From positions 1-64,000 of the forward strand of contig WSYH01000138.1 of assembly GCA_036426205.1 (NCBI GenBank): DNA of 64,000 nt, in the 5' to 3' direction. The stretch comes from Ascaphus truei. Its lineage: Eukaryota; Chordata; Amphibia; Anura; Ascaphidae. The notes below the pieces were generated by a model, which saw only the letters and a program-made list of their open reading frames with translations, did no database searches and was not told the origin of the DNA. The position numbers and the translations under genes were made by a program. Positions 1 to 11,084 of this stretch are shown piece by piece; the stretch's first letter is position 1, and the number at the start of each line of letters is the position of its first letter.

Positions 1-545
1 CCAAGGGAGGGGGGTCTCTAGGAGCTGCTGGAGACCTGGGTTACACTGTTATTGTCTGATTATCTGTACAGCACCATTTTTCTGTAGCTCCATTTAACAT
101 CTCATTTGATTTTATCATTTGATCCTCAATACCTGGAGTCAGACTGCAATCCAGCTCATGAGGATTGTGAGTTGTAACAGAAGGCAGTGATATTTTTTAA
201 TGTGAGACACACAATGTTTCACTAGGTGCTTGGTCAGAGTCTGATTGAACCTTTGATCCTGGCAGTCTGTTTCCTTTTTAATTTCTGGTCCCATATATAC
301 AGCATGACATGTGGAATCAGGTGTAGTAGATGTAGGCACCTGTTGCTGATGACTTCTAGTGTCAATTGCGCTCCTAAGTAGTTTAGCTGTATTTATATCG
401 TTATCAGTTCAGCAATCTCTCTCTCGAAAGGTAACTCCCACCAACAGTCCTATTATCATAGCAGATTTGTGTGTGTCTGTCACTTGATAGTGCACAAACA
501 AGGCCCTCATCTTTTCCTCACCTGTCAACTTTGGCAGCTAAGGAG
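1..545. other. Non-coding, no recognised feature
   Basis: No ORF with a recognisable domain, no terminal-repeat structure and no tandem repeat was seen. The short ORFs here look like chance frames in AT-rich sequence. It ends at the TSD of the hAT-type MITE. Confidence 0.6.
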
Positions 546-553
546 CTCTAAAG

Positions 554-842
554 CAGGGGTGTGCAAACTTCTGTTGCTGCGCCCCCCTGCATCCACTCCT
601 CTGGTGCTCGCGTGCCCCTTACCTCCCTGTTGGCGTTAGCGGGGTCATGACCCTGCAGTGTCCTTTGATGCAGCATTGCCATGTCAACGCTTCATCTGAA
701 GCCGGCTGAACCTCGGTAAGTTCAGATGCTGAGGCTTCACGTGATTCTTTAGGAAGAGCGCGGGGCCTCTGCAACCGCCGCACCACCCCCACGAAAATCC
801 TGCGCCCCCCTGAGGGCACGCCCCCCAGTTTGCGCACCCCTG
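554..842. mobile_element. hAT-type non-autonomous DNA transposon (MITE)
   Basis: The element begins CAGGGGTGTGCAAACT and ends AGTTTGCGCACCCCTG, a 16-bp terminal inverted repeat with one mismatch. It is flanked on both sides by a perfect 8-bp TSD, CTCTAAAG, at 546-553 and 843-850. The 8-bp TSD and the CAGGGGTG-type ends are typical of the hAT superfamily. The interior is GC-rich with no transposase, so mobilisation would have depended on a related autonomous element. A relative lies at 36692-37058 and a poorer one at 42782-43118. Confidence 0.9.
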
Positions 843-1119
843 CTCTAAAGAAGTGCGGCATAATGTTGGGGTAACAGTGATACAGTCCATGCATACTTAT
901 TATATATATGAAAATGCCATGGGGCTCATCTGTCAACTCCTGCTTTTGGGCTCCTTATATCGTATTTGGGACGCCAAATAAATTCACCAGATAAAAAGCA
1001 GGGCATCTTCACCATAGTTCACAAGGAGAGGCAGGAGGAAGACTTATCACTGTTTGGTACTTAAAACAATGTATTTTACAACTTCTCTGATTGATGTTCT
1101 CCTGACTGAACCAGCATAT

Positions 1120-1122
1120 CAC

Positions 1123-1200
<78 letters not shown>

Positions 1201-1324
1201 CCCAGCATCTCTCTCACACTTACACACACACACATACACAGCATCTCTCTCACACTTACACACATACACAGCATCTCTCACATACACATACACAGCATCT
1301 CACACATACACATACCCAGCATCT

Positions 1325-1369
<45 letters not shown>

Positions 1370-1456
1370 ACACACACACACAGTACTCAGCATCTCTCAT
1401 ACACACACACCTATCATCTGACACACATACCCAGCATTATACACACATTCCCAGCA

Positions 1457-1514
<58 letters not shown>

Positions 1515-1620
1515 CATCTCACACACCATCTCACCCACCATCTCACACACCATCTCACACACCATCTCACACACAAACACACAAACACACCATCTCACAC
1601 ACATACTGCACCGACACACT
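1120..1620. repeat. CA/TC microsatellite and short-period minisatellite complex
   Basis: A long (CA)n run occupies about 1120-1197. It is followed by CA-rich blocks separated by recurring CAGCATCTCTC motifs, a (TC)n run at about 1456-1508, and about 11-bp ACCATCTCACAC units to about 1600. Long open frames through it encode only His-Thr or Arg-Glu low-complexity peptide and are not genes. Confidence 0.95.
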
Positions 1621-1859
1621 TTATTCGAGCAAATACCCAGTATGTACCTGGCAGATACCTGGAATGCGCCGCTCCTCACCTCTGACAAGCCCCGTTGTGT
1701 TTGCCTTCCCAGCCTGGGTTCATGCCTGGTTGACGGGCGGCTGATCTGTTAAATGATAATGATTAGGATTTAATAGGCTGCAATGCTTCGCGTGTCTACC
1801 AGATGGCATAAATTCATGAATTGTAATGCAGTATATATATATATATATATACTGTGCAG

Positions 1860-2387
1860 TATTGCAGCCAGCGGGAATAAAATGCTTCAATCCCTGCCTG
1901 GAAAATAACCCAATGCACTCGGGCAGAAAACAGTCACAAACCTCAATACACCCGGGTATACCCGAATTCGTGGGACTAGCCGAGCTCGAATAAAGTGTGT
2001 CGCCAGTGTAAGCAACCTCCTACTTTGGGTCGTTACAGACATACACAGACAGTGTATGATCTGTGTGTATTAGTGTGTCTGTATGTGTTATAGTGTGTTA
2101 TATCATTAATCTCTTTACTGCCAGATATTCCAGCTTGTGTTCCTGTGAGGAAAACATGGACGTCCCCCCCCCCTGATTCTCTGAAATGGCGGGAAAAAAG
2201 GATGCAAATTCTCCTGAACTGATGTTCTCTCAGGTGTAACCAGAAAGTCCTAGAAAAAAGTCCTAGTCAAAAGTAAAGACCTTTCATACTTCATCATAGC
2301 TGCCAACAGTGTGATAATGATGCTGGCTGCTCTAGTCCTTTTAGTATCATAATGCAAAATGGCCACCTCCTGACAGGCGACACAGGA
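1860..2387. other. Intergenic, with a motif shared with the gypsy LTR
   Basis: No gene was seen. At 1977-2016 there is a stretch closely resembling plus-strand 28330-28370 inside the gypsy LTR; both contain CTCGAATAAAGTGTG followed by a CGCC-GTGTA motif. This suggests a common small repeat or an old LTR fragment. The rest is unremarkable. Confidence 0.4.
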
Positions 2388-3110
2388 TTGTATTGTATTG
2401 TATGTCTTTATTTATACAGCGCCAAAAGTGTACTCAGTGCTTCACAAAGAATACAGTACAGGGAATCATAATAATACATTAAGCGCAGCAAAATCAGACA
2501 ATAGGAAAGGAAATCCCTGCCCCGAAGAGCTTACAATCTAAGAGGTATAAAGGGAAATTTACAGAGACAGCAGGTGAGGGAATAAGTGCTGTAGATGGCA
2601 GTGCTTGCTCACAATGGGTGGTAGGAGTGACTGTGGGTGTGGGACAATAGCTAGAGCCTATTGGGATGCTTGATTTGTGGGGCAAGTTTTTAGGTTGGTC
2701 AGGATTAAATCAGAAGGTTAAAACCATTTGCATGGGAAGAGATGGCAGGGAGGCGTGGGTGAGAGCAGGTGTGTTTATGTCTGGGTTCAGGATTAGGAGA
2801 GATATCCCCAGCAGCAGGAAGGAGTAGAAAGAGGGTGTGAATAGAGGATTTGTGGGGGTGCTTTTTATTGAGGGGTAAGGAAGTTGTTGGGAAAGAGGTG
2901 TATAAATAATAGTGCAGTGTATGGGCACAGACATAAGTGGATGGAGGAGAGATGAAGACATGTGGATAGGAGGGGAGTGGGGAAGTTGGAGAGAACAGAA
3001 ACATTTACAAAGGAGTGAGGAGACATTAAACAGAAAAAGCTATTGGGAGGGCATAGTAAGATGCAAGAGGAGAGACTAAACCAGGTATTGGAGGATAGGA
3101 AGGGTATAAA
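2388..3110 (-). mobile_element. Internally deleted L2-type LINE fragment
   Basis: Read on the minus strand, 2388-2560 is the 3' tail of a LINE, with the same tail (TATATAAATAAAGACATAC-like end, TTACAATCTAAG box) as the copies at 34566 and 48312. Directly upstream, 2705-3004 encodes a 99-residue stretch resembling the region just before the endonuclease of L2/CR1-clade ORF2, including GDISPNPEP at residues 66-74. The reverse transcriptase and most of the endonuclease are missing, so the 5' ORF segment is joined almost directly to the 3' UTR. The L2 assignment rests on the LWNALPLN-type ORF ending in the sister copies. Confidence 0.6.
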
Positions 3111-4364
3111 TTATCACAGCATTTAGGAAGTCAAGTTCTCACAGTTACACGGTTATAGCTGTTTTTGAAGTGCAGAGTCCAGATCTTCCTGTAGAATTCA
3201 TAAATAAATAAACTAACTCCACAGACACTTTATGTTACAGTTTGGGGTGACACAGCCATAGGATACTGGATAATCTTATTTTAGCTTTCATTTTGTATAT
3301 CTCCACCGCTGTACAAGTATATTCTTAAACATTTTGAGTCATTATGTTAATAAGTGTGATACAGTAATTTGTCACCCACAAATCAAAAACCCTCTGAGTT
3401 TTCAGGCGACGGGCTTTACCCTCACACACAAGGAGAGGCATTAAATAAACATTTTATTGATAACTCTTTAAAGGAGCAAGGCAAGAAATATCTTACATGA
3501 GTGTTTTTGTAAGTAAATCAGTTCTGTAGTATTAGATAATACTTACTACCTTTTTTTATTTTAAAATTCACCTCCTAATGCCATTTTTAATCAGCATTAG
3601 TATATTGAGCATCCTTTGATTTCTATAGCAAGTTTTAGCCCATCTCCCCAGCAGTGCAAGAACTTTATAATACTTTCCTGTTTTTGATAATTTGTTGCCA
3701 ATGTTCCCAGCAGTTTGAGCAGCAAACTGTAACAATAGCTTATGTTACCTTAGTAATATAAGAATATATTGTAGCTGCTGAGTTACACTGACTGAAGGAT
3801 TGATTTGAAACTGAAAGGCAACCATTTAGCGAACCCTGGGAAGCAGGATTTTGCTGATTGATCACGGGAGACCGAATTTAGGGAGACCGTAATTAGTTTA
3901 CACTTTTTTTTTTTAACTGCTTGGATTGCCTCTTTAATGCAGTCTATACCTCCCGAAACGTAACTACTTTCCTTGTTCAAACAAAACAACAAAACATTTT
4001 ACAGCCATATTAAAGTTATAAACATTTACAAAAACCAGAACAGAAAGTTTCAATGTTGCCACTTTGGTGATGGCATTTATAATGGTACAGGGAGTTCCAG
4101 GTGTCATACACATCAATGGGATTTCACATGACCTTCAACTCTCCTTGATGGCAGGAAGATATGTAACTTTATGACAGCACATATACTTCTACCACTGAGG
4201 ATATATCACTACTAAAGAGACTCAGTCTTTATCTCCTGACGGCAGCTTAAAAAATAAAAACAGCTTTGGAAAGGGCAACATTAAGATTTCTTATAGTAAA
4301 ATAACATGGTGATCACCGCAAACTGCTCCTTTAAAGGGTTAAGTTATTAATATAACATCTTATA
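3111..4364. other. AT-rich intergenic, no recognised feature
   Basis: No coding potential, terminal repeats or tandem arrays were recognised. Several short poly-A and poly-T tracts are present. Confidence 0.5.
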
Positions 4365-5069
4365 TAGTTACATAGTAGATGATGTTCAGTAGATGAGGTT
4401 GAAAAAAGACATATGTCCATCAATTTCAACCTATGTTAATTTAGTCAATACTTAGAGATACTCATCCTATATTTGTATTGATTCTGAGGAAGGCAAAAAA
4501 AAAACAAAACAAAAAAAAAATGATGAAACATTAGGCAATTATGTCTAATTAGTGGGGGGAGGGATAAATAACTTCTTGACTCCAGTAATGGCAATCAGAT
4601 TTATCCCTGAATCAATACCCTTTCAATGTTTCATTTATTTGCTATATCCCTATATACCTTTCATTTCTAAATATATGTCTAGCCTTTTCTTAAAGATATT
4701 TATTGTATCTGCCCTCCCAGTTTCCATCAGTAGTAAATTCCACATTGCTCTTGCTGTAAAGAACCCTTTCCTTTGTTGCTTGTGAAATCAGGTGAAATCT
4801 TCTTTCCTTTAATCACGAGGGATGACCATTTCTACTGACGAACAGTTCCCTTGAAAGTTCCTTGTATTGACCTTGAATATATTTGTATATAGTTACCATG
4901 TCCACTATTAGACGCCTCTTTTCTTATGTCAACAAACCTAATTTCTCTGCTCATAAGTCGGACCTTCCATCCCCTTTGTTAATTTGGTGGCTCTTCTCTG
5001 CACGTTTTACAGTTCTATAATGTATTCTGTATGGAGTGGTGCCCAAAACTGTACTCCATCTTGGCTTCC
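4365..5069 (-). mobile_element. CR1-type LINE 3' end
   Basis: The plus strand reads as the reverse complement of a CR1 3' region. It has a GTTGAAAAAAGACA...TCCATC...TTCAACCTA block (4400-4432), TTCCACATTGCTCTTGCTGT followed by AAAGAACCC (about 4738-4770), then CATGTCC, CGCCTCTTTTC, CTCATAA, GGTGGCTCTTCTCTGCACG, and GGTGCCCAAAACTGTACTCC near 5039. This block order is that of vertebrate CR1 3' segments, where the matching open frame encodes the end of ORF2. The copy is 5'-truncated and decayed. A Harbinger-type MITE abuts its distal end at 5070. Two shorter copies lie at 47719 and 49703. Confidence 0.8.
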
Positions 5070-5072
5070 TTA

Positions 5073-5473
5073 GGCCTCGGACACGCTTACCGCTGGCGTG
5101 CTGAGGCGCGCTGAGGCTCAGGGAAAGCGGGTGCTTTCCCTGGCCTTGCGGTTGCTTACCGCAAGCGCTCTCAGCAGGCCGTCAGGGGGCGGTCCGGGGC
5201 GGTCCGGGGGCGGGCGCGTCACTGGCCGGGGGCGGGCCAGTGACGTCACGGAGTTGGTTCGCCCTCATTGGGCGAACCGCTCACGTGACCGGCCTGTCTC
5301 GCCGGCAAGAGGGGGAATTTTAAATTCCCCTAAGACCTGCGCTTCCGCAAGCGCGCGGAAGCGCAGGTGAGCCCCTACTAAAGCCGCTCTAATTGCGGCT
5401 GTAGGGCCTCAGTGCTGAGCGGGAGCGCGTGTCAGCACGCTTCCGCCAGCAAGCGCCAAACATGGTCGAGGCC
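5073..5473. mobile_element. Harbinger-type MITE with TTA TSD
   Basis: The element starts GGCCTCGGACACG and ends with CATGGTCGAGGCC, and is flanked by TTA at 5070-5072 and 5474-5476. A TTA/TAA duplication with G-rich ends is characteristic of PIF/Harbinger. The 401-bp interior is extremely CpG- and GC-rich, includes GTGACGTCAC and a TCACGTGACC motif, and has no transposase. The interior motif CGCCCTCATTGG...CACGTGAC recurs at 42440-42510 and 50636-50660 and, inverted, near 54780, which defines one family. Confidence 0.8.
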
Positions 5474-5476
5474 TTA

Positions 5477-7243
5477 CACAAATTCAATCACTATTAAAGA
5501 TACAAATCTGTAAAACAGTTTCTTTAAGGTTGATTAAATCTTTGTATCTTGTGAAAAATGAATGTGTTGCATTTCTCTAGGTCCACTATTTTAAAGCAGA
5601 TTGCTTACTTATATTTAACCGTTTCACTAATGATGGCTTCATAATTACTTTATAAACACAGAACAAAACAAAACAAAAATGAATAATTTACCTGTGGTAT
5701 TGAGGACTGACAAACAGTCTTATCAGCAAAAGACATTAGCTAAACATTGTAAAGCTCAGATACTAACACCATAAACATGTTTAAAGTAAAAAAAAAAAAA
5801 AAATTACTTAATGGATTTTTATTTTGCTTTTACAAGGTATCAACCAGCTCCAATTAACATATTAAACCTCACTTTCTTTCGTTCACTTTTGTTCTGGGAG
5901 GAAATTACCCTTTAAACACTTGTCCACCTTAGGAGAGAATAAGTACGCGCTCAATCAGACCTCCCTACTCCCGTAGCTAGCGACTTTCAGAGCTGATCAA
6001 CATCCCCTTTTCCGACACAGAAAAATTAATCTGAAATCTCTCGACAAGCTCGATTTGGTCTTTGCAATCAAGCAGTTGCTTGTTTGTCTCTGTCTCTCCA
6101 GCCCAAAGTTTAGAGCAATCAACCTCAGAGATCAACTAATTAACAGCTTTCCTGATTGATGCAGCCCTTATCTGAAAAGAAGAACACAGGGTAAGGGCTT
6201 CACTTATTTACATGTGTATTTATTTAGACAAAATTCTGGGTCCGTGGCAGTACCAACTTTTAGAAAACATCAAGGATAGTAGCTCTGCAGATTTATTTTT
6301 AATATAATAATGTCAGTATATTTAGCAGTGTACATATAGATACAGTACCTTCCCTGCAGAGCTTGCAATCTAATTTTTGGTAGATATTGGAAGATTAAGA
6401 GCCATATTTAATAAGCAGCCTTCTCGGATAATGCACCTGCCTATCTTGGAAGACATCTTATGACCCATTAAAGTCAATTGGCTGTAAGGTGTCTTCCAGG
6501 ACCAGAACATGTCTTGTGGTAGAAGAATTCTTGGTATATATGAGCCATACTTCCTTATTCAACACAATGAGAGAGAAACACACCGTAAATGGAATTTGAT
6601 GCCATGCTATCTGCTTACTACTTTGTTTTTAATTATATTGAATATGGAGAAATTGATTTTCCCAAGGATGCAACCCATTTTAAACCATTTCTTCCCCTTC
6701 AAATGATGTGCCCAGCTGGTCACGATATACTTTTTAAGCTCTACAATACAGAGGAGTGGCCTTCTTGCTGGTGTTTCACTTGGGAGATCCCAGTGCTAGA
6801 GCCAGTATCATCTCCCGACCTAAGAATTACAAAATTATATTTTATCAGTATGAAATAATATAAAAGAGCAACGAACAAATTGACGGCAGATAACCAATTA
6901 ACCCACGCAGTCTGGCCATTCTCCTATGTGCTGTAACACCTCAAGCCATATTAGGTCCTCTGTTTTCTTTCATATTTAGCATAGCATTGTATATTATGAT
7001 AGCACTCCAATAGAAAGCACACCGTTTCAAATGACTGTACTACTGTATGTTTGTGTTTAAAGAGTTCTCTTCCATTTTGGCATATAAACTGTATCTAAAG
7101 GCTCTAATTATAGGATTTCAAATGAGAATTAAAAAAAACAAACAATTTTGTTATCGGAATTGCTACGATATTTCCTATGTTTTCCCCCTAAAAAATATAC
7201 TTTAATGACTGATTATATAAGCCTTTGTATATTTAAATCTGCA
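5477..7243. other. Intergenic, no recognised gene
   Basis: AT-rich sequence with an A-tract near 5790. A short remnant of the L2-tail box (GAGCTTGCAATCTAAT) occurs at about 6359-6375. The ORFs around 6509-6858 have no recognisable domain and no flanking splice or promoter evidence that I could support. The interval ends at the left TSD of the first PLE complex. Confidence 0.45.
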
Positions 7244-8962
7244 GTCCACACTGATCATCTAGGAGGAGGAAGGTTATAAATATAACCCAAAAGTATCGTA
7301 TTTGCACTCACTATTACCAATAAATGGCTAGGAAAGATTCAATCCTTGGGAGCAACCCATTAGCCACTTACTAAACATATTAAAATACTTTATTTAACAT
7401 ATATATATAAAAAAACAAAATATCTAATATAAAACAAACAGGGGGTAGGTACGAAAAGGTAAGTAGTCAATATGGCTTACAGTATGTTAATAGACAAGGT
7501 GTCTCTTCCTATCTATTTAGATGGAGGACAACAAGTATATGTGGTGATGCACCAATGGTCATGTAAATACACAGTCATGTATAGTAACGCATGTAAACAT
7601 ATCTATCTTCATGTGTAAAGTGATGGTAAATACTGTGTATGCTCTCGAAACTGCTTCGATATCTCTTCACTTTTGAAGTGTGTATGTCTAATGCATATAT
7701 AGGTATATTAGTCAATACATTCATTATTGTTTTAAAATAAACCTATTGCGCTATTAATATAGCTGTCCCTGTAGAGGGGATACCGTGGTTGTTTGTCGCC
7801 TGTAAGTTCATGTGTCACAGCTTCGACAACACATGTACAATGCGGTATCTGCAATATGCTTAGCTTCAGAAATCATACCAGCAGTCACATGTAGGAACAG
7901 AACACATCGCTACAGCAGCGTTGTTATGGAGATATACGACCTGGAGTCTTTAGTTGTTCAACGGAGCTTCCTCTCACCATTCCATACCCGCGCTCCCTGA
8001 TGACGTCACGACTGAGACGTCATTAAAACCGACATACGTTTCGCACCACCTAGCGCTTTCTCAAGGTAATGGGAGTGATAGAAAGACCACATCCCTGACA
8101 TCTTATGTGGAGTGGCCGGAGGTGTGTCTACTCACAGTGGCCAATCACAACAAAGATGAATGACGCAGACATACTAATGTGGCTGCTGTATTTACATCTT
8201 AATCCATATTACCACTGTGTGTGCCTATTATAGTCTGCATTTAGTATTACATTTGTTATGTTTTGTCCCTATCGCTGTAGCAATTTATAGGACTTAGATG
8301 AGTGTCACTGTGGCCTCATAATATTAACAGAAGTAGTATATTTTCACTTAGTGTGATTAAAGATGTTACGAGGTGTTTATAGTACAGATAAAACATATAA
8401 AATTAAGGGGAGATGTATGGGAATAACATATGGTGACATTATAGTGACATAATATCACTCATAATTGTCACATCACTATTGATTGGTATAATATCTAAAT
8501 ATCACCGTACTGTATGTATATACATCCGCATATGCAAGGGCGTGCCAGTACATACATACAAGGGTATATGTATCTCGTAGGAGTGTATGAACTTTAAATG
8601 GCCGCCTCTAAGAGTCAAAACGGCCATATAGAGTTTGAGACTCCACTGTATACCCCGATCCCCGAATAAATGGTAAGTGAGAACCATATGCTTGGATATT
8701 AAAGGTACAGTGATATCATAATCCTTATCGAATAAAATTATTATGTGTACCAATACATGATACTTGGGTCTAAATATTGTGAGGTAGATGTAACTAAATT
8801 AACACAATAGATGCCCCTGCATAGGGTGTTAGGAGATGTATCAAGATGTATATATTATGTCCTGTTTCCACATACAGATACCTATTCCCCAATATGGATA
8901 TATGTCGTGAGACTGTCCCAAAACTATTTTTACACTGGTTTAAGCAGTAGTCTGGAGCCAAT

Positions 8963-9226
8963 TTATAAAAATGCGGAATAAATGTATCCCTCGTTGAGTC
9001 CGTTAGGTTGTAACTGTAACGTCTGGAGCGTGAAGATCCATTGGAAAGTGAGATAATGTGGATCACCGTTATGTTGTTCATGGATGTGGCGTGCAACTGG
9101 AGTGTCTTGGATGTTCCTAATTGATCCCAGGTGTTCGAGAACCCTAACCTTTAGGGCTCTGTGGGTTTTACCCACATATCGCATGCCACATCTGCAATGT
9201 AACAATGTAAAAATGCAATAGACCAC
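8963..9226 (-). pseudogene. PLE GIY-YIG endonuclease domain
   Basis: An 87-residue minus-strand frame contains CGMRYVGKTHRALKVRVLEH, then PVARHIHEQHNGDPHYLTF, then LQPNGLNEGY. This is the GIY-YIG endonuclease of Penelope-like elements: the YVG half of the motif, a catalytic-position Arg in the following helix, a downstream His-rich segment, and the family's closing T-L-x-P-x-GLN motif. In the intact family this domain is the C-terminal part of a single RT-EN protein and nicks the target for integration. Here it follows the RT linker in another frame, so the copy is inactive. The T-L-x-P-x-GLN ending also appears at the centre of the palindrome at 15007-15112. Confidence 0.8.
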
Positions 9227-9255
9227 CCCAACTGTTAAGCAATTGATAAAACTTT

Positions 9256-9967
9256 TTATACGTGTTGTTTGATGTTTGGTTGGTCTTGGATATTCTTAGT
9301 GACCTTCATGAAGGGACATGCTCGGCAACGGCCGCATGGATAAGACCCGATTGGTTTCCTATCTCCTAGCCATGTCCTTGGTGATTTTACTAGGAAATGG
9401 CTATGTACTAACCTATCTTTCAGATTTTTAGCCCTTCTACAGGTCATAGTTGGCGTTTCTTTCAAAACCTGCTTCAAATCCGGATCATTTCTCAAAATGT
9501 GCCAGTGTTTATTAAAGATATTGCGTAGTTCATTCCACTGATTGTTGAAGGTACCAATATATCATATTGTTTTATCGTCTTGTGTGTTCGGTTGTTGTCT
9601 CTCACTTAAAAGATGTGTACGTGTTGTATCTTTTGCCCTTACATATGCTTTATGTATCGAATTTTTGGAATATCCACTTTCAACAAATCTTGCATTCATA
9701 TCCACCGCCTGTTTTTTAAATTTCTGTAAGGTTGATCAATTTCTCGCAGCCTCAGGAATTGGCCGGTGGGTATGTTTTTGATTATATGTTGAGGGTGATG
9801 GCTGTCTGCACGTAGAAGGCTATTGGTTGTGGTAGTTTTCCTATCAATTTGCCATCTACTTGTTTTGAAACAGTCAAATCCAAGAAATTAAGGGTTGTTT
9901 CGTTCACTTCAAAGGTAAGTTTAAGGTTATGGTCATTCTTGTTTAACACGTTGATGAATTGGTTTAA
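9256..9967 (-). pseudogene. PLE reverse transcriptase C-terminal part (broken)
   Basis: Minus-strand frames show a fragment of the Penelope-like RT. From 5' to 3': a segment with NLKLTFEVN and NFLDLTV at 9985-9782, where the first residues are read into the neighbouring inverted copy; then in other frames GQFLRLRE, KAYVRAKDTTRTHLL and NNQWNELRN...KHWHILRNDP; then at 9495-9256 RRAKNLKDRLVHSHF and CGRCRACPF. This order matches the late palm, thumb and linker of PLE RT. The N-terminal half with the catalytic motifs is missing because the copy is 5'-truncated. At least two frame changes separate the pieces, so no intact product is possible. Confidence 0.75.
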
Positions 9968-10174
9968 GCGATAGGGACAACACATAACAAATGTAATACT
10001 AAATGCAGACTATAATAGGCACACACAGTGGTAATATGGATTAAGATGTATATACAGCAGCCACATTAGTATGTCTGCATCATTCATCTTTGTTGTGATT
10101 GGCCACCGTAAGTAGACACACCTCCAGCCACTCCACATAAGATGTCAGGGATGTGGTCTTTCTATCACTCCTAT

Positions 10175-10218
10175 TACCTTGAGAAAGCGCTAGGTGGTGC
10201 GAAACGTACGTCGGTTTT
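10175..10218 (+). ncRNA. Hammerhead-like motif, degenerate core
   Basis: In the right arm, TTGAGAAA is followed by a 4-bp stem (GCGC/GTGC, one G-U), then GAAACGTACGTC and GG. The GAAA box and a GTC cleavage triplet closing a short ACG/CGT stem III are kept, but the CUGANGA core is altered at two positions. The inverted copy lies on the minus strand at about 8029-8070. This is probably a derived, non-cleaving version of the PLE hammerhead. Confidence 0.4.
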
Positions 10219-11084
10219 AATGATGTCTCAGTCGTGACGTCATCAGGGAGCGCGGGTACGGAACGGTGAGAGGAAGCTCCGTTGAACAACTAAAGACTCC
10301 AGGTCGTATATCTCCATAACAACGCTGCTGTAGCGATGTGTTCTGTTCCTACATGTGACTGCTGGTATGATTTCTGAAGCTAAGCATATTGCAGATACCG
10401 CAATGTATAGGTGTTGTCGATGCTGTGACACATGAACGTACAGGCGACAAACAACCGCGGTATCCCCTCTACAGGGACAGCTATATTAATAGCGCAATAG
10501 GTTTATTTTAAAACAATAATGAATGTATTTACTAATATACCTATATATATACATTAGACATACACACTTCAAAAGTGAAGGGATATCGAAGCAGTTTCGA
10601 GAGCATACACAGTATTTACCATCAGTTTACACATGAAGATAGATATGTTTCCATGCGTTACTATACATGACTGTGTATTTACATGACCATTGGTGCATCA
10701 CCACATATACTTGTTGTCCTCCATCTAAATAGATAGGAAGAGACACCTTGTCTATTAACATAAGCCATATTGACTACTTACCTTTTCGTACCTACCACCT
10801 GTTTTTTTTATATTAGATATTTTGTTTTGTTTTTATACAGTATATGTTAAATAAAGTATTTTAATATGTTTAGTAAGTGGCTAATGGGTTGCTCCCAAGG
10901 ATTGAATCTTTCCTAGCCATTTATTGCTAATAGTGAGTGCAAATAGGATTCTTTTGGGTTATATTTATAACCTTCCTCCTCCTTTACATCTCCAATCTTC
11001 CCGTATGCACCCTATATGTATATATCCTTCACACATTTGGTGAGCGGCAGTAATTTCTCTTTCTGTACTTGTCCACACTGATCA

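Larger units (their letters stand above)
7258..11070 (-). mobile_element. Penelope-like retroelement, inverted head-to-head pair
   Basis: A 14-bp direct repeat, GTCCACACTGATCA, sits at 7244-7257 and 11071-11084 and brackets the whole unit. Arms 7261-8275 and 9968-10983 (about 1.0 kb) are inverted copies with high identity by eye. The 1.7-kb spacer carries the RT C-terminal part and the GIY-YIG endonuclease of a Penelope-like ORF on the minus strand. The left copy therefore runs from truncated RT at 9967 to a 3' end at 7258. The right copy is a shorter piece of the same 3' region on the plus strand, ending at 10983 and followed by an 87-bp tail before the TSD. The two copies meet head to head at 9967/9968. 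Confidence 0.85.

Noticed and set aside
1054..1752. 232-residue plus-strand ORF
   Set aside because: It is read through CA/TC microsatellite sequence and encodes His-Thr and Ser-Leu low complexity; not a gene.
5098..5370. GC-rich ORF of 90 residues that could look like a CpG-island exon
   Set aside because: It lies wholly inside a Harbinger-type MITE with TTA duplication; the GC content belongs to the transposon.
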